From an uncultured Spartobacteria bacterium (GTDB taxonomy: Bacteria > Verrucomicrobiota > Verrucomicrobiia > Chthoniobacterales > Chthoniobacteraceae): DNA of 64,000 nucleotides. The position numbers were made by a program, and so were the translations under genes. The stretch is from contig CAIXGS010000052.1 of assembly GCA_903919125.1 (NCBI GenBank), positions 91,483 to 155,482 of the forward strand, in the 5' to 3' direction. This document shows, piece after piece, positions 35,382-44,207 of the stretch (positions within the stretch are counted from its first letter, which is position 1; every line of letters begins with the position of its first letter). Under the pieces are notes generated by a model. The model had not been told where the DNA came from and did not search any database. It saw only the letters and a program-made list of their open reading frames with translations.

Positions 35382-36359
35382 ATGGTGGAGGTGCGCTATC
35401 GAAACGGAGTGGAGTTGCCAGACTGCAAGATTTGGCTGGATCCACATGATGCTAAGCAGCTTGCATTTGTCTCTCACGCCCACGCTGACCATCTCGGCAG
35501 ACACGCGGAAGTCGTCCTGACCCCCGCCACCGCCGTCTTAATGCGCGCCCGTTTAGGCGGAAAACGAGTGATGCATCAAGTGCCCTACGGCCACCGAATC
35601 GACATGAACCACTTCCGCCTCACACTGCTGAGCGCCGGACACATCACCGGCTCCGCTCAAATTTTCCTCGAATCCGAGGCGGGCTCGCTCCTTTACACGG
35701 GCGACTTCAAACTGCGCGACAGCCGCTCGACGCAGCCCTGTCAATGGCGCAAAGCGGAGACGTTGATCATGGAAACGACCTTTGGCCTGCCGAAGTATTG
35801 TCTTCCACCCACCGAGGAAACGCTAGCTGCCATCGTCGCATTCTGTCAGGAAACCCTCGCCGAAGGTGCCACGCCAGTCCTTTTCGCGTACGCGTTGGGC
35901 AAAGCGCAAGAAATCAGCTGGGTACTGCTGGAAAACGGCTTGATTCCAATTTTGCCGCCCTCGACCTATCGCATGACCTCGCTGTGCGCCGAATTACAAC
36001 CCAGCTTCCCAATGGGCTTCTTGCCGTTGAGCCATCCCCGCCCCAGCAACGGAGTGTTGGTGATGCCGCCGGGTCGCAAAACGTGGGCGGCGCTAAAAGA
36101 AGTGCATCCGCGCCGCACCGCCATTCTCACCGGTTGGGCCATGGATCCGGGAGCCAAGTACCGCCACCGATGCGACGCGGCGTTCCCCCTGAGCGACCAC
36201 GCTGATTACCCAGACCTGCTGCGCTATGTTGAGTGGGTTCAACCGCGCCGCGTGCTGACGTTACACGGTTTCGCGAGTGCATTCGCGGCTGATCTGCGGG
36301 CCCGAGGAATCGAGGCGTGGGCGCTCTCCGAAAACGATCAGTTACAATTTATGTTGTAA
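35382..36359 (+). CDS. Metallo-beta-lactamase-fold nuclease (ligase-associated exonuclease / CPSF-like)
   Basis: 325 residues. Metal ligands: FVSHAHADHLG (HxHxDH), LLSAGHITGSAQIFLE, LLYTGDFKLRD and, at the end, FPLSDHADYPDL and LTLHGFASAFA, the beta-CASP-like arrangement. It resembles the stand-alone nucleases that in other genomes are encoded with ATP-dependent DNA ligases, but no ligase gene is present here. It probably processes nucleic-acid ends. The 245 bp after it lead into the flagellar cluster. Confidence 0.85.
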   Translation: MVEVRYRNGVELPDCKIWLDPHDAKQLAFVSHAHADHLGRHAEVVLTPATAVLMRARLGGKRVMHQVPYGHRIDMNHFRLTLLSAGHITGSAQIFLESEAGSLLYTGDFKLRDSRSTQPCQWRKAETLIMETTFGLPKYCLPPTEETLAAIVAFCQETLAEGATPVLFAYALGKAQEISWVLLENGLIPILPPSTYRMTSLCAELQPSFPMGFLPLSHPRPSNGVLVMPPGRKTWAALKEVHPRRTAILTGWAMDPGAKYRHRCDAAFPLSDHADYPDLLRYVEWVQPRRVLTLHGFASAFAADLRARGIEAWALSENDQLQFML

Positions 36360-36574
36360 ATAGACGGTCCTTCTCTCCCAGCTCCGCTTTGACGCTCCAA
36401 ACGCTCAGACAGTCATTGCGGGGCGGGTGGCTCCGCGTTCCCAAGTGCTGGGGTCTTCGAATCATCCATCACAGGAAATCCGAGTGGTCTTGTAGGCCCC
36501 GCCCTCTATCAAAACACAGGTTTTGCACCTGAACAGGCGACTTTGGAGGTCGAGAAGGGAATGCAGCGTCGAAA

Positions 36575-36590
36575 TGGCACGGACTGTGCT
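36575..36590 (+). promoter_or_regulatory. Candidate sigma-54 promoter upstream of flgF
   Basis: TGGCACGGACTGTGCT fits the sigma-54 consensus: GG and GC elements are 12 bp apart and TGGCACG is complete. The predicted start site is near 36601, only five bases before the chosen flgF ATG (36606), while a good ribosome site GAGGA sits at 36594-36598. The two cannot both serve the same start unless translation is leaderless, so the promoter is tentative. Confidence 0.45.
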
Positions 36591-36605
36591 TCGAGGAATC
36601 TTTGT

Positions 36606-37355
36606 ATGAATGTCGGCATGTACAAAGGAGCTGCGGCTCTAACCGCTTACGAGTCTTGGCAGGAGACGATTGCTCAGAATTTGGCCTCGGCGGCCGTTCC
36701 GGGCTATCGACGCAATGAATCCAGCTTCTCGGGCGTGCTTGCCGACGTCGCTAAGATCAAAAAGGGCGACCAAGTCACCCAGTCCATGCCTGGGGTGATG
36801 CCCTCCGCCCACCGCAGCATCAACATGGTACCCGGTGTTTTAGAGTACACCGGCGTAGAAACCAATTTTGCAGTTGAGGGCGACGGTTTCTTTCGTATCC
36901 GCCGCCAAGACGGTTCCGTAGGCTACACGCGGGACGGAAACTTTCGTTTGGATAACGCCTACAATCTGGTGACCCAAAGTGGCAACCTAGTGGAAGGTGA
37001 AAATGGCCCAATCACTTTCCGGCAGGAAGGTGGCGCGATTTATATCAATGCCGACGGCCTTCTGATCCAAGGTAAACAGCAAGTCTCCAAACTTGCGTTA
37101 TTTCGTTTCAACGATGCCGAAAAATTACGTCGCGTTGGAGAAGGACTACTTCAGCCCGGCGAGGGTAATGCTGCTATCGTGGTGGAGCGCCCCTCAATCA
37201 ACCACATGTCGTTGGAAGGCAGCAATGTGCGCCCCATGGAAGAGATGATTCACATGATCACTCTGGGGCGTGCTTATGACGCCGCGAAAAAAGTTTTGGA
37301 TATCAGCGATGATTCTGCAGGCAAAGCGATCCAGTACTTGGGTAATCAAGGCTAA
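36606..37355 (+). CDS. flgF: Flagellar proximal rod protein (FlgF/FlgG family)
   Basis: 249 residues from ATG 36606 (MNVGMYKGAAALTAYESWQ). It is a flagellar basal-body rod protein: the N-terminal ASSxNxxNxxTPGY region reads ENLASAAVPGYRR-like (QNLASAAVPGYRRNESSF), the middle has FAVEGDGFFRIRRQDGSVGY and YTRDGNFRLDNAYNLVTQSG, and the C-terminus MHMITLGRAYDAAKKVLDISD-like helix completes the D0 domain. The first gene of the cluster, upstream of flgG. FlgF is the likely assignment; FlgG paralogue is the alternative. Confidence 0.85.
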   Translation: MNVGMYKGAAALTAYESWQETIAQNLASAAVPGYRRNESSFSGVLADVAKIKKGDQVTQSMPGVMPSAHRSINMVPGVLEYTGVETNFAVEGDGFFRIRRQDGSVGYTRDGNFRLDNAYNLVTQSGNLVEGENGPITFRQEGGAIYINADGLLIQGKQQVSKLALFRFNDAEKLRRVGEGLLQPGEGNAAIVVERPSINHMSLEGSNVRPMEEMIHMITLGRAYDAAKKVLDISDDSAGKAIQYLGNQG

Positions 37356-37542
37356 CATTTGCTGAAGCGCTGACGTCTTCCTGCTGCTATCTTTGTCCAT
37401 TCCCCATATCGTCCTCAGCATCTTCCGCAAACACCTGCAACGCTCCCGTTCGAATAGCAGCCTAGCATCCTAGTCATTGTCTTTACTTGTTTCTACTCTG
37501 ACATCCACCACCCTTCGGAACCACTCTTCACTCTTTTAACTT

Positions 37543-38325
37543 ATGATCCAATCCTTGTACGCCGGAGCCTCCGGCATGGAAGCGCAGCAATTAAACCTCA
37601 ACGTCATCGCGAACAATCTCGCGAACGCCAACACCACCGGTTTCAAGCGCAGCAAAATCGAGTTTCAAGATCTGCTGTACCAGAAACCCCGTACCGCTGG
37701 TGCTGACGCGGGCAACGGGAATCTTTTGCCCACTGGTTCAGAACTCGGAAGCGGCACCCGCGTAGTCGCTACCGCCAAAATGTTTACGCAAGGCCAGTTG
37801 ACTCAGACAGGCAACGAGCTGGACATGGCCATTGATGGAGACGGTTTCTTCAAAGTGCTCCGCGTCGACGGCACAGACGGCTACACCCGTGATGGCACCC
37901 TTAAGTTGGACGCTACCGGCCGTTTGGTGACCAGCGACGGTTTACCGCTCGTAGGTTTGCCTGTTCTTTCTGATGCACGCTCTGTCAACGTAATGCCTAC
38001 GGGTGAAGTCAGTTACACTGACAAAGATGGCAAAACAGTGAAGGCTGGCTCATTGCAGCTCTACCGTTTCCCCAACCCAAGCGGTCTTCGCAGTCTTGGT
38101 GGCAACATTTATGCCGAAAATGACTCCAGCGGCACCGCGTTGAGCGGTTCACCAGGAGTCGCAGGCATGGGCTCTGTGATACAACGCTTCCTAGAGTCTT
38201 CCAACGTCAATATCGTGGAAGAAATGGTCGCCATGATCCAAGCCCAGCGTGCGTACGAAATTAATTCCAAGGCCATTACGACCTCGGACGAAATGCTCGG
38301 GCAACTCTCCCAGCTGAAACGCTAA
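37543..38325 (+). CDS. flgG: Flagellar distal rod protein FlgG
   Basis: 260 residues, the standard FlgG length. N-terminus MIQSLYAGASGMEAQQLNLN, then NVIANNLANANTTGFKRSKI (the ANxxTxGFK signature), central MAIDGDGFFKVLRVDGTDGY and C-terminal NVNIVEEMVAMIQAQRAYE. It forms the straight distal rod that crosses the peptidoglycan and outer membrane. Its stop overlaps the flgA ATG (TAATG). Confidence 0.97.
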   Translation: MIQSLYAGASGMEAQQLNLNVIANNLANANTTGFKRSKIEFQDLLYQKPRTAGADAGNGNLLPTGSELGSGTRVVATAKMFTQGQLTQTGNELDMAIDGDGFFKVLRVDGTDGYTRDGTLKLDATGRLVTSDGLPLVGLPVLSDARSVNVMPTGEVSYTDKDGKTVKAGSLQLYRFPNPSGLRSLGGNIYAENDSSGTALSGSPGVAGMGSVIQRFLESSNVNIVEEMVAMIQAQRAYEINSKAITTSDEMLGQLSQLKR

Positions 38326-39170
38326 TGCGCGATATTCGGCCATTGATCGTCGCTTTCCTTTCCGTTCTCGGAACGGCAGCGACGACGTGTGCCGATTTCA
38401 ACGCGCTCCTTTCGCCAGTTCCGGGAGCCACAGTCGGGCGCAATTCGTTGTCCTCGCCACCTGCTCCCGTCGCCAAACCCTCTCCCGTTGGCGGACAATT
38501 ACTCAAACTACAACCCCCGGCTGCGGATGCGCAGGCTCTCTTAACAGAGAACGAGTTGCTCACCGCAATCCAAGCCGACTTGCCCAAACGCTTCGTCATC
38601 GAAGGAGAACTCCGCATCACCCTCACGAGACCTTGGACTGGAATTCCGCTTCCCGCTCCGGAATTTTTTGCCGAGTGCGTACAGCTACCACCCGGTGGTC
38701 TAGCCAGCGTCATGCAGTTGACTGTGCGCGGTGTTAGTGGTGGGAAAATCATTGGCGAGTGGCCCCTCCAAGTGCGAGCGGAAGTCTGGAGGGAAGTCTG
38801 GCTGGCTCCGCAGCGCATGGACCGTGGACAGATGCTCCAGCCCAGCCTGTTGACGGCCAGAACCGTCGATATCCTAAAAGAATTTAATCCTCCCATCGCC
38901 GCAGACCAAGACCTCTCGGGTTTCGAGCTCGCCCAGGCAGTTCAGGCCGGCAAGCCCATTTCCCGTAGAGATCTCGTCGAACGTTCGCTGGTTCGTAAAG
39001 GACAATTCGTGGATGCCGTCGCCAACGAAGGCGGCCTCAACATCCGGATGCGGGCGCAGGCAATGGAAGCCGGACCTGCGGGTGCAGTCATCCGCGTGCG
39101 CAATCTCGACAGTCAAAAAGTATTTTTTGCTCAGGTGATCAATGAAAACCAAGTTCAAGTCCGCTTCTAA
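38325..39170 (+). CDS. flgA: FlgA, P-ring assembly chaperone
   Basis: 281 residues with an N-terminal signal peptide ending near ATTCAD. The C-terminal SAF/FlgA domain shows GQMLQPSLLTARTVDIL, AVQAGKPISRRDLVERSLVRKGQ and an ending DSQKVFFAQVINENQVQV, which is typical of FlgA. It escorts FlgI into the P ring in the periplasm. Translationally coupled to flgG, and the flgH ATG lies inside its last 29 bases. Confidence 0.88.
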   Translation: MRDIRPLIVAFLSVLGTAATTCADFNALLSPVPGATVGRNSLSSPPAPVAKPSPVGGQLLKLQPPAADAQALLTENELLTAIQADLPKRFVIEGELRITLTRPWTGIPLPAPEFFAECVQLPPGGLASVMQLTVRGVSGGKIIGEWPLQVRAEVWREVWLAPQRMDRGQMLQPSLLTARTVDILKEFNPPIAADQDLSGFELAQAVQAGKPISRRDLVERSLVRKGQFVDAVANEGGLNIRMRAQAMEAGPAGAVIRVRNLDSQKVFFAQVINENQVQVRF

Positions 39171-39858
39171 CGCAGCGTGTGGCGCCGCCACCCTCGCCTC
39201 GCTCCTATTCTCAGCCGCCCCATTCACTAGTTGGGCAGGCTCCTTATGGCGTGAAGCCGTCACCGATGAACGCGGTATGTTTGCTGACAAACGGGCCCAC
39301 CGGCTCGGCGACATCGTCACTATTATTATTAGCGAAACCACCACTGCCACAAATTCTGAGTTGCTCACCAAAGCACGGTCCGCCACTGGCGGCCCGGGAA
39401 TGGCCACCAACCTGATCAATCAGTTGATCAATGCGGGCGCCAACCAACAGTCCGCCGTAGCCGCCGGTGATCGTCGAAAGTTCCCCACCAACTTGCTTCC
39501 CAAGCCAACTGGAGCAGCTCCGTTAATCATCTCGCCCGATGGCACTTCCGTCTATTCAGGCAAGGGTACTCTGGAAAATAAACAGGTGCTGACTTCCGAA
39601 ATGGCCGTCCAAGTCATCGACGTCCTTCCAAATGGCAACCTCGTCATCGAGGGCATACGCCAAGTCGCATTCTCCAAAGAACGTCAGTTCATGTCGCTGC
39701 GCGGCATCATCCGCCCAGCTGATGTCAGCGCGGCCAACACAGTCTCCTCTGCCGCGATCGCTGATGCTCGAATCGACGTGGTTTCCGAAGGCAGCGTCAC
39801 CGAGGCCCAGAAAAAGGGCTGGTTGCTGCGCTTGGACGAAAAAATCAGCCCTTATTAA
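39142..39858 (+). CDS. flgH: L-ring protein FlgH, without a lipobox
   Basis: 238 residues. The body matches FlgH: DKRAHRLGDIVTIIISETT, SGKGTLENKQVLTSEMAVQV and VIDVLPNGNLVIEGIRQV, then GIIRPADVSAANTVSS. FlgH is normally an outer-membrane lipoprotein; here the N-terminal signal (LASLLFSAAPFTSWAGS) has no Cys after the hydrophobic core, so it looks like an ordinary signal-peptidase-I signal. It overlaps flgA by 29 bp. The flagellum is therefore of the diderm type with an L ring. Confidence 0.93.
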   Translation: MKTKFKSASNAACGAATLASLLFSAAPFTSWAGSLWREAVTDERGMFADKRAHRLGDIVTIIISETTTATNSELLTKARSATGGPGMATNLINQLINAGANQQSAVAAGDRRKFPTNLLPKPTGAAPLIISPDGTSVYSGKGTLENKQVLTSEMAVQVIDVLPNGNLVIEGIRQVAFSKERQFMSLRGIIRPADVSAANTVSSAAIADARIDVVSEGSVTEAQKKGWLLRLDEKISPY

Positions 39859-39932
39859 ACTCCTCCTACCCGCTTTTCGGATACCCCAGTTTAACGTCCC
39901 ACGTATCTCATCGGCTTTTTGAAATTCCTGCC

Positions 39933-41036
39933 ATGCGTCAATTATTCCTGACTCTTCTGAGCCTCACTTGGCTCGCCGCCTCCGCCACTCCGGCGCAAGC
40001 AGCGCGCGTGAAGGACATTACACTGATCGAAGGCGGTCGCGACAACCAATTGGTTGGCTACGGTTTGGTAGTTGGATTGGCAAATAAAGGGGACAGCAAA
40101 TCTGACCAAATCGTGCGTACCGTAGCGAATTCGATGCAACGCTTTGGCATCAATTTGCAAGGCGCGCAGCTCAAATCCGACAACGTTGCCGCCGTAATGG
40201 TCACCGCCGACATCCCCGCCTACGCAAGAGCCGGCACCCGCATCGACGTCACCGTTGGCTCCATTGCTGATGCCAAAACTATCCAAGGCGGCATCTTACT
40301 TCAGACTCCCCTGCTCGGTGCAGACGAAACGGTTTACGCAGTCGCTCAGGGTGCCATTGCCGTCGGCGGTTTCCTTGGTGGCGAAGGCGGCCCAGGCGGC
40401 GCGTCGGTTCAAAAAAATCATCCCACTGTGGGGATCATTAGCGGCGGGGCGCTTGTGGAACGCGAAATCCCAGCCTCTTTCGTCCATGACAATAACGTGG
40501 AACTGATGTTGCTTAACCCCGATTACACCTCGGCCGCTCGCATGGCGCAGGCCATCAACCAAGAATTCCCGCAAAGCGCCATGGCGAAGAATGCCTCCAC
40601 GGTGAACATTGCGGTTCCCGATGACTTCAAGGGCTACGAAGTGAACTTTATTTCCCGAATCGGCTCCATCGAAGTGGATCCAGACGTTCCAGCACGTGTG
40701 GTGATCAACGAGCGCACGGGAACCATCGTGGCGACTTCCAACGTACGCGTCTCCACGGTCGCCATCAGTCATGGCGCCTTGACTATCTCCATCGCCTCCA
40801 CCCTCGGGGTCAGCCAGCCCAACCCTTTATCCCGTGGAAACACCGCCGTGGTTGCCAGCACACAGACTGATATTGTTGAGAAGCCCGGCAAATTCGGGGT
40901 ACTTGAAGACAACCCGACCATCCAGCAAGTCGCCTCCGCTTTGAATGCCTTGGGACTCACTACTCGCGAAATGATGTCGATCTTCCAGACCATGAAACGC
41001 GCCGGTGCGCTGCAAGCCGAACTGATTCTCAACTAA
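39933..41036 (+). CDS. flgI: P-ring protein FlgI
   Basis: 367 residues, normal length, with a signal peptide (LFLTLLSLTWLAASATPAQA). Family marks: ARVKDITLIEGGRDNQLVGYGLVVGL, NVAAVMVTADIPAYARAGTRIDV, SIGD-like GGILLQTPLLGADETVYAVAQG, and C-terminal NALGLTTREMMSIFQTMKRAGALQAELI. It forms the peptidoglycan-embedded ring around the rod. Its stop overlaps the next ATG by one base. Confidence 0.96.
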   Translation: MRQLFLTLLSLTWLAASATPAQAARVKDITLIEGGRDNQLVGYGLVVGLANKGDSKSDQIVRTVANSMQRFGINLQGAQLKSDNVAAVMVTADIPAYARAGTRIDVTVGSIADAKTIQGGILLQTPLLGADETVYAVAQGAIAVGGFLGGEGGPGGASVQKNHPTVGIISGGALVEREIPASFVHDNNVELMLLNPDYTSAARMAQAINQEFPQSAMAKNASTVNIAVPDDFKGYEVNFISRIGSIEVDPDVPARVVINERTGTIVATSNVRVSTVAISHGALTISIASTLGVSQPNPLSRGNTAVVASTQTDIVEKPGKFGVLEDNPTIQQVASALNALGLTTREMMSIFQTMKRAGALQAELILN

Positions 41037-41464
41037 TGAACATCAGCCCTTCCATTCCCACTGCAGCAGCAGTCTCCCTCGCTGGGCTTTCCCCTTTGCA
41101 TTCGGAATTAGCTCAGTTTGAGGGTGGCAATACCCGCAGAGTTCCCGGAAAGTCCAAGGATCCATCGGAAGTAGCGCGCCAGTTTGAAGCAGTGCTTGTT
41201 AAACAAATTCTCTCCGAGAGCATGAAGAGCATGATGGAGCACGGAGAAGGCGGCCAAGTCTATGGCTATTTTCTCGAAGACACTTTAGCTGACGGAATCA
41301 CTAAAGGTGGAGGCATGGGACTCCGATCTATATTGGAGACTCAACTGCGTCAGCGTATGGATCCTGTAAAGAACGACCAAGCCGCCGCTTTAGATTCTTC
41401 GCAGGAGACAGCAGTGAAGTCTTCGAAAAAGACTGCGGTGACAAATAGCTACAAAAAGCAATAA
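41036..41464 (+). CDS. flgJ: FlgJ N-terminal-type rod-binding protein
   Basis: 142 residues. The rod-binding domain is evident: ARQFEAVLVKQILSESMKSM, then YGYFLEDTLADGITKGGGMG. The C-terminal glucosaminidase domain of enterobacterial FlgJ is absent, so a separate enzyme must open the peptidoglycan. The last 30 residues are basic and low-complexity (SSKKTAVTNSYKKQ). It is coupled to flgI. Confidence 0.88.
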   Translation: MNISPSIPTAAAVSLAGLSPLHSELAQFEGGNTRRVPGKSKDPSEVARQFEAVLVKQILSESMKSMMEHGEGGQVYGYFLEDTLADGITKGGGMGLRSILETQLRQRMDPVKNDQAAALDSSQETAVKSSKKTAVTNSYKKQ

Positions 41465-41551
41465 AGACCGGTCTCAATAACCAGACTTTTGAAACTAGTT
41501 TTTGCGTTAATTTTCCCCTTGATTCGCTAGTTTAAATTCCAGCCAGTTCCC

Positions 41552-42088
41552 ATGCCGACACCATCCCCGATCAGGAGGCCAGTTGGGCCCCGCAGTTCGG
41601 GCTCCATTCAGGAGCAAGTGGTTTCGTGCCTACGCATGGAAATTCAAGAGCACGGCTCTCTCTTGGCGCTTTTCTCAGACCAACAAAAAGCCATCATGCA
41701 GCGCGAATCCGAACGCGTGATGATGTTGCTCGATGCCGTTCAGCGCCAAGTAGATTCCGTCCAAAAAGCGCGTCAGTACCGCGAGATGCTCATGGCTCAG
41801 ATCGCGCCCCGTTCAAAGGTCACGCGCACCACCTCCCTCTCCGAACTGGTGAAACGTTTTCCTCCAGCCTTGCAACCTTTGCTGCGCTCTTTAGTTGAAG
41901 AATTACTGCGCATCTCCGACCACGTCCGCCGCAAGGCCAATCAAAATCAAGTTCTGCTAGCGCGCTCCATTGAAGTCATTCGAGATCTGCTCGAAGAATT
42001 GACTCCCACCAACTCTGCGCGAACTTACGAAAATGATGGTCGCGTCAAAATATCTTTATCCGGCACCACTGCCGTCTACCGCTCCTGA
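41552..42088 (+). CDS. flgN: FlgN-like hook-junction export chaperone
   Basis: 178 residues, mostly helical: an N-terminal LRMEIQEHGSLLALFSDQQKAIM segment typical of FlgN, then QRQVDSVQKARQYREMLMAQ and C-terminal helix ELLRISDHVRRKANQNQVLLARSIEVIRD. FlgN keeps FlgK and FlgL soluble before export; both are encoded immediately downstream, which supports the call. Sequence similarity of FlgN proteins is low, so the function rests on helix pattern and position. Confidence 0.78.
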   Translation: MPTPSPIRRPVGPRSSGSIQEQVVSCLRMEIQEHGSLLALFSDQQKAIMQRESERVMMLLDAVQRQVDSVQKARQYREMLMAQIAPRSKVTRTTSLSELVKRFPPALQPLLRSLVEELLRISDHVRRKANQNQVLLARSIEVIRDLLEELTPTNSARTYENDGRVKISLSGTTAVYRS

Positions 42089-42146
42089 CTTTTCTTTCTT
42101 CGCAATCGTTCTTTATTAATCATTCTTTTCTCTTCCTGTCACTTTC

Positions 42147-42162
42147 AGGAACAATCTTTGCT
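42147..42162 (+). promoter_or_regulatory. Candidate sigma-54 promoter upstream of flgK
   Basis: AGGAACAATCTTTGCT has GG and GC spaced 12 bp and an intact TTGC(T) -12 element; the -24 box is degenerate (AGGAAC instead of TGGCAC). The predicted start is near 42173, ten bases before the flgK ATG. Together with the site before flgF, it hints at sigma-54 control of the cluster. Confidence 0.35.
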
Positions 42163-42182
42163 ACTCTACTTTAGAACATTTT

Positions 42183-44132
42183 ATGGGCGGACTATTTGGA
42201 AATCTTAATCAAGCGAGCAAAGCGCTCATGGCCAATCAGGTGGCCATTCAGATCACGGGCCGCAACTTGGCCAACGTCAACAACCCGCTCTACGCTCGTC
42301 AGCGCGCGATCATGGGCGACAGGTATGTCGAACAGACCCCCACGGGACCCCAGGGCAGCGGCGTTGAAGTCCTTCAAGTTCAACAGTTACGCGATGCCTT
42401 TCTCGACTCTCAGGTCATCCGCCAGTCCTCGGACACCGGCTCCCTCGCAGCTCAAAAAGCGATCCTCTCCAATCTAGAACTCGTCCTCGGGGGCCAACTC
42501 AGCTCTGCGTCCAGTCCCTCCTCTGTCACCGATACGGTGAATTCCGCCACGGGCATCGGGACTGCCCTAGATAATTTTTTCAACTCCTTTGCAGCTCTCG
42601 CGGCAAATCCTTCCGACATCCCTTCCCGTAGCGCCGCCCTTGTCGCTGCCCAAACTCTTGCAGACCGCCTCAATCAGGTGGATCAAAACTTGGCCACCAG
42701 CCAGATCGATCAAGAGCAGCAAATCGTAGCGGACGTCAAAACCGCTAACAATCTACTCACCGACATCGCCCAGCTGAACGGGGAAATCCGCAAAGTCGAC
42801 GACGGTAACGGCGGAGCGTCTGATCTCATTGACCAGCGCCAAGCAAAGCTGGAACAGTTGGCGACTCTCATCAAGGTCGACATCACTAGGGATTCCGCTA
42901 ATCCCAATGAGACCAACCTCAGTATTTCCGGCATCCAGTTGGTGGCGCAGGGCCAGTTAGTCCACCAAATCGGTTATCTCACTCAAGCAAGTGCTGCGAC
43001 CCTTAGTTCAGCTGGGACCTTAGGAGCTCGCACTCAGGGATTTGAAGTCGGTGACTACGATCCTGCAGGCACCTTTACCCCCACCGCAGTCTCCAATGGT
43101 GGCGCTTCGATGCTAAGTATCGGGGATTCAATTTCCGGTACGGGCATCCCCTCGGGTACCACGGTGACAGCGAAGCTCGATGGTTCGTCGATCCAGTTAA
43201 GTAAGAGCGTAAGTTCCACCGGCTACAACGGGTACGTCAGTTTGACAGTGAACGGCGTGAGCGATTCACGCATGGGCTTCATCAATGACGGAAGTAAGAT
43301 CGTCACCTTGAGCAACACGGTGGGTTACACCATTGTGCCCACGGGTGGTTCCGTCGCTGGACGCTATCAGGCGATTTTCGGTAACCCGACCGCGACTTAC
43401 ATGACGGCTCAGGGTCTGCGCGCTCAGATTACCGACCTTTCCGCCCAACTCAGGGCGCAGGTCAATACCATATACAATCCAACTGGCGCTTCCAGCACAG
43501 ACTTCTTCCAAAATACGGACGTTTCCCTCTCCGGCGGGGCCACAGTTGCAGGCAGCCGTAATGTGACAGTGAGCGACACGACTGGAGTTTCGGTGGGCAT
43601 GCACGTCTCGGGCACTGGCATTCCCTCCGGCGCCACTGTTGCCAAGGTGCTTGATGGCAGTCGCTTCACCCTCTCGATTCCTGCCACCAGCACAGCCTCC
43701 AGCAGCACCCTAGCGGCCTCTCGCGACCTACTCGCCGTGCGCGGTGACCTCACCGCCTCCACGCTTTCGACCTCAGCCACCACGGCCGCTGGCGCCAACG
43801 CCATCGTTTCCAAAATCGCTGCACTTCGCGACGCTAGTTTCACTTGGAACTCGCCAATTTCGGGTGGCGCGGCATTTACTGCCAAGTTCGGCGATTACAA
43901 CCGCAACGTGATCACCAGCTTGGCGCAAACGATTCAGTCTGTCTCCACCCGTTCCGACGAGGCTGATGTGGTCGCTACCGCTGTTAAAAATCAGCGTGAT
44001 TCCATTAGTGGCGTCTCGCTTGATGAAGAAACAGCGGATTTGTTGCGTTTCCAGAAGGCGTATCAGGCCAATGCGAAGGTTATTACAGTTATCGATGACA
44101 TGTTAACTTCGCTGATCTCCATGATTCGCTAA
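42183..44132 (+). CDS. flgK: Hook-filament junction protein FlgK with inserted beta modules
   Basis: 649 residues; starts GGLFGNLNQASKALMANQVA with QITGRNLANVNNPLYARQR and ends with the D0 helix SLDEETADLLRFQKAYQANAK, as FlgK. The central part includes two copies of a beta-rich module with ISGTGIPSGTTV (about residues 309-356) and VSGTGIPSGATV (about 452-502), each followed by L(D/S)GS and a Ser/Thr strand. These are not part of canonical FlgK, and a related copy occurs in FlgL. They are probably surface-exposed. Confidence 0.93.
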   Translation: MGGLFGNLNQASKALMANQVAIQITGRNLANVNNPLYARQRAIMGDRYVEQTPTGPQGSGVEVLQVQQLRDAFLDSQVIRQSSDTGSLAAQKAILSNLELVLGGQLSSASSPSSVTDTVNSATGIGTALDNFFNSFAALAANPSDIPSRSAALVAAQTLADRLNQVDQNLATSQIDQEQQIVADVKTANNLLTDIAQLNGEIRKVDDGNGGASDLIDQRQAKLEQLATLIKVDITRDSANPNETNLSISGIQLVAQGQLVHQIGYLTQASAATLSSAGTLGARTQGFEVGDYDPAGTFTPTAVSNGGASMLSIGDSISGTGIPSGTTVTAKLDGSSIQLSKSVSSTGYNGYVSLTVNGVSDSRMGFINDGSKIVTLSNTVGYTIVPTGGSVAGRYQAIFGNPTATYMTAQGLRAQITDLSAQLRAQVNTIYNPTGASSTDFFQNTDVSLSGGATVAGSRNVTVSDTTGVSVGMHVSGTGIPSGATVAKVLDGSRFTLSIPATSTASSSTLAASRDLLAVRGDLTASTLSTSATTAAGANAIVSKIAALRDASFTWNSPISGGAAFTAKFGDYNRNVITSLAQTIQSVSTRSDEADVVATAVKNQRDSISGVSLDEETADLLRFQKAYQANAKVITVIDDMLTSLISMIR

Positions 44133-44207
44133 GCGCAGCTGCTCACTAAACTTTTCCCAACCCATTTCCAACCGTTAAGGTTAGCTCCAAGCTAAAGACT
44201 AAAGATT

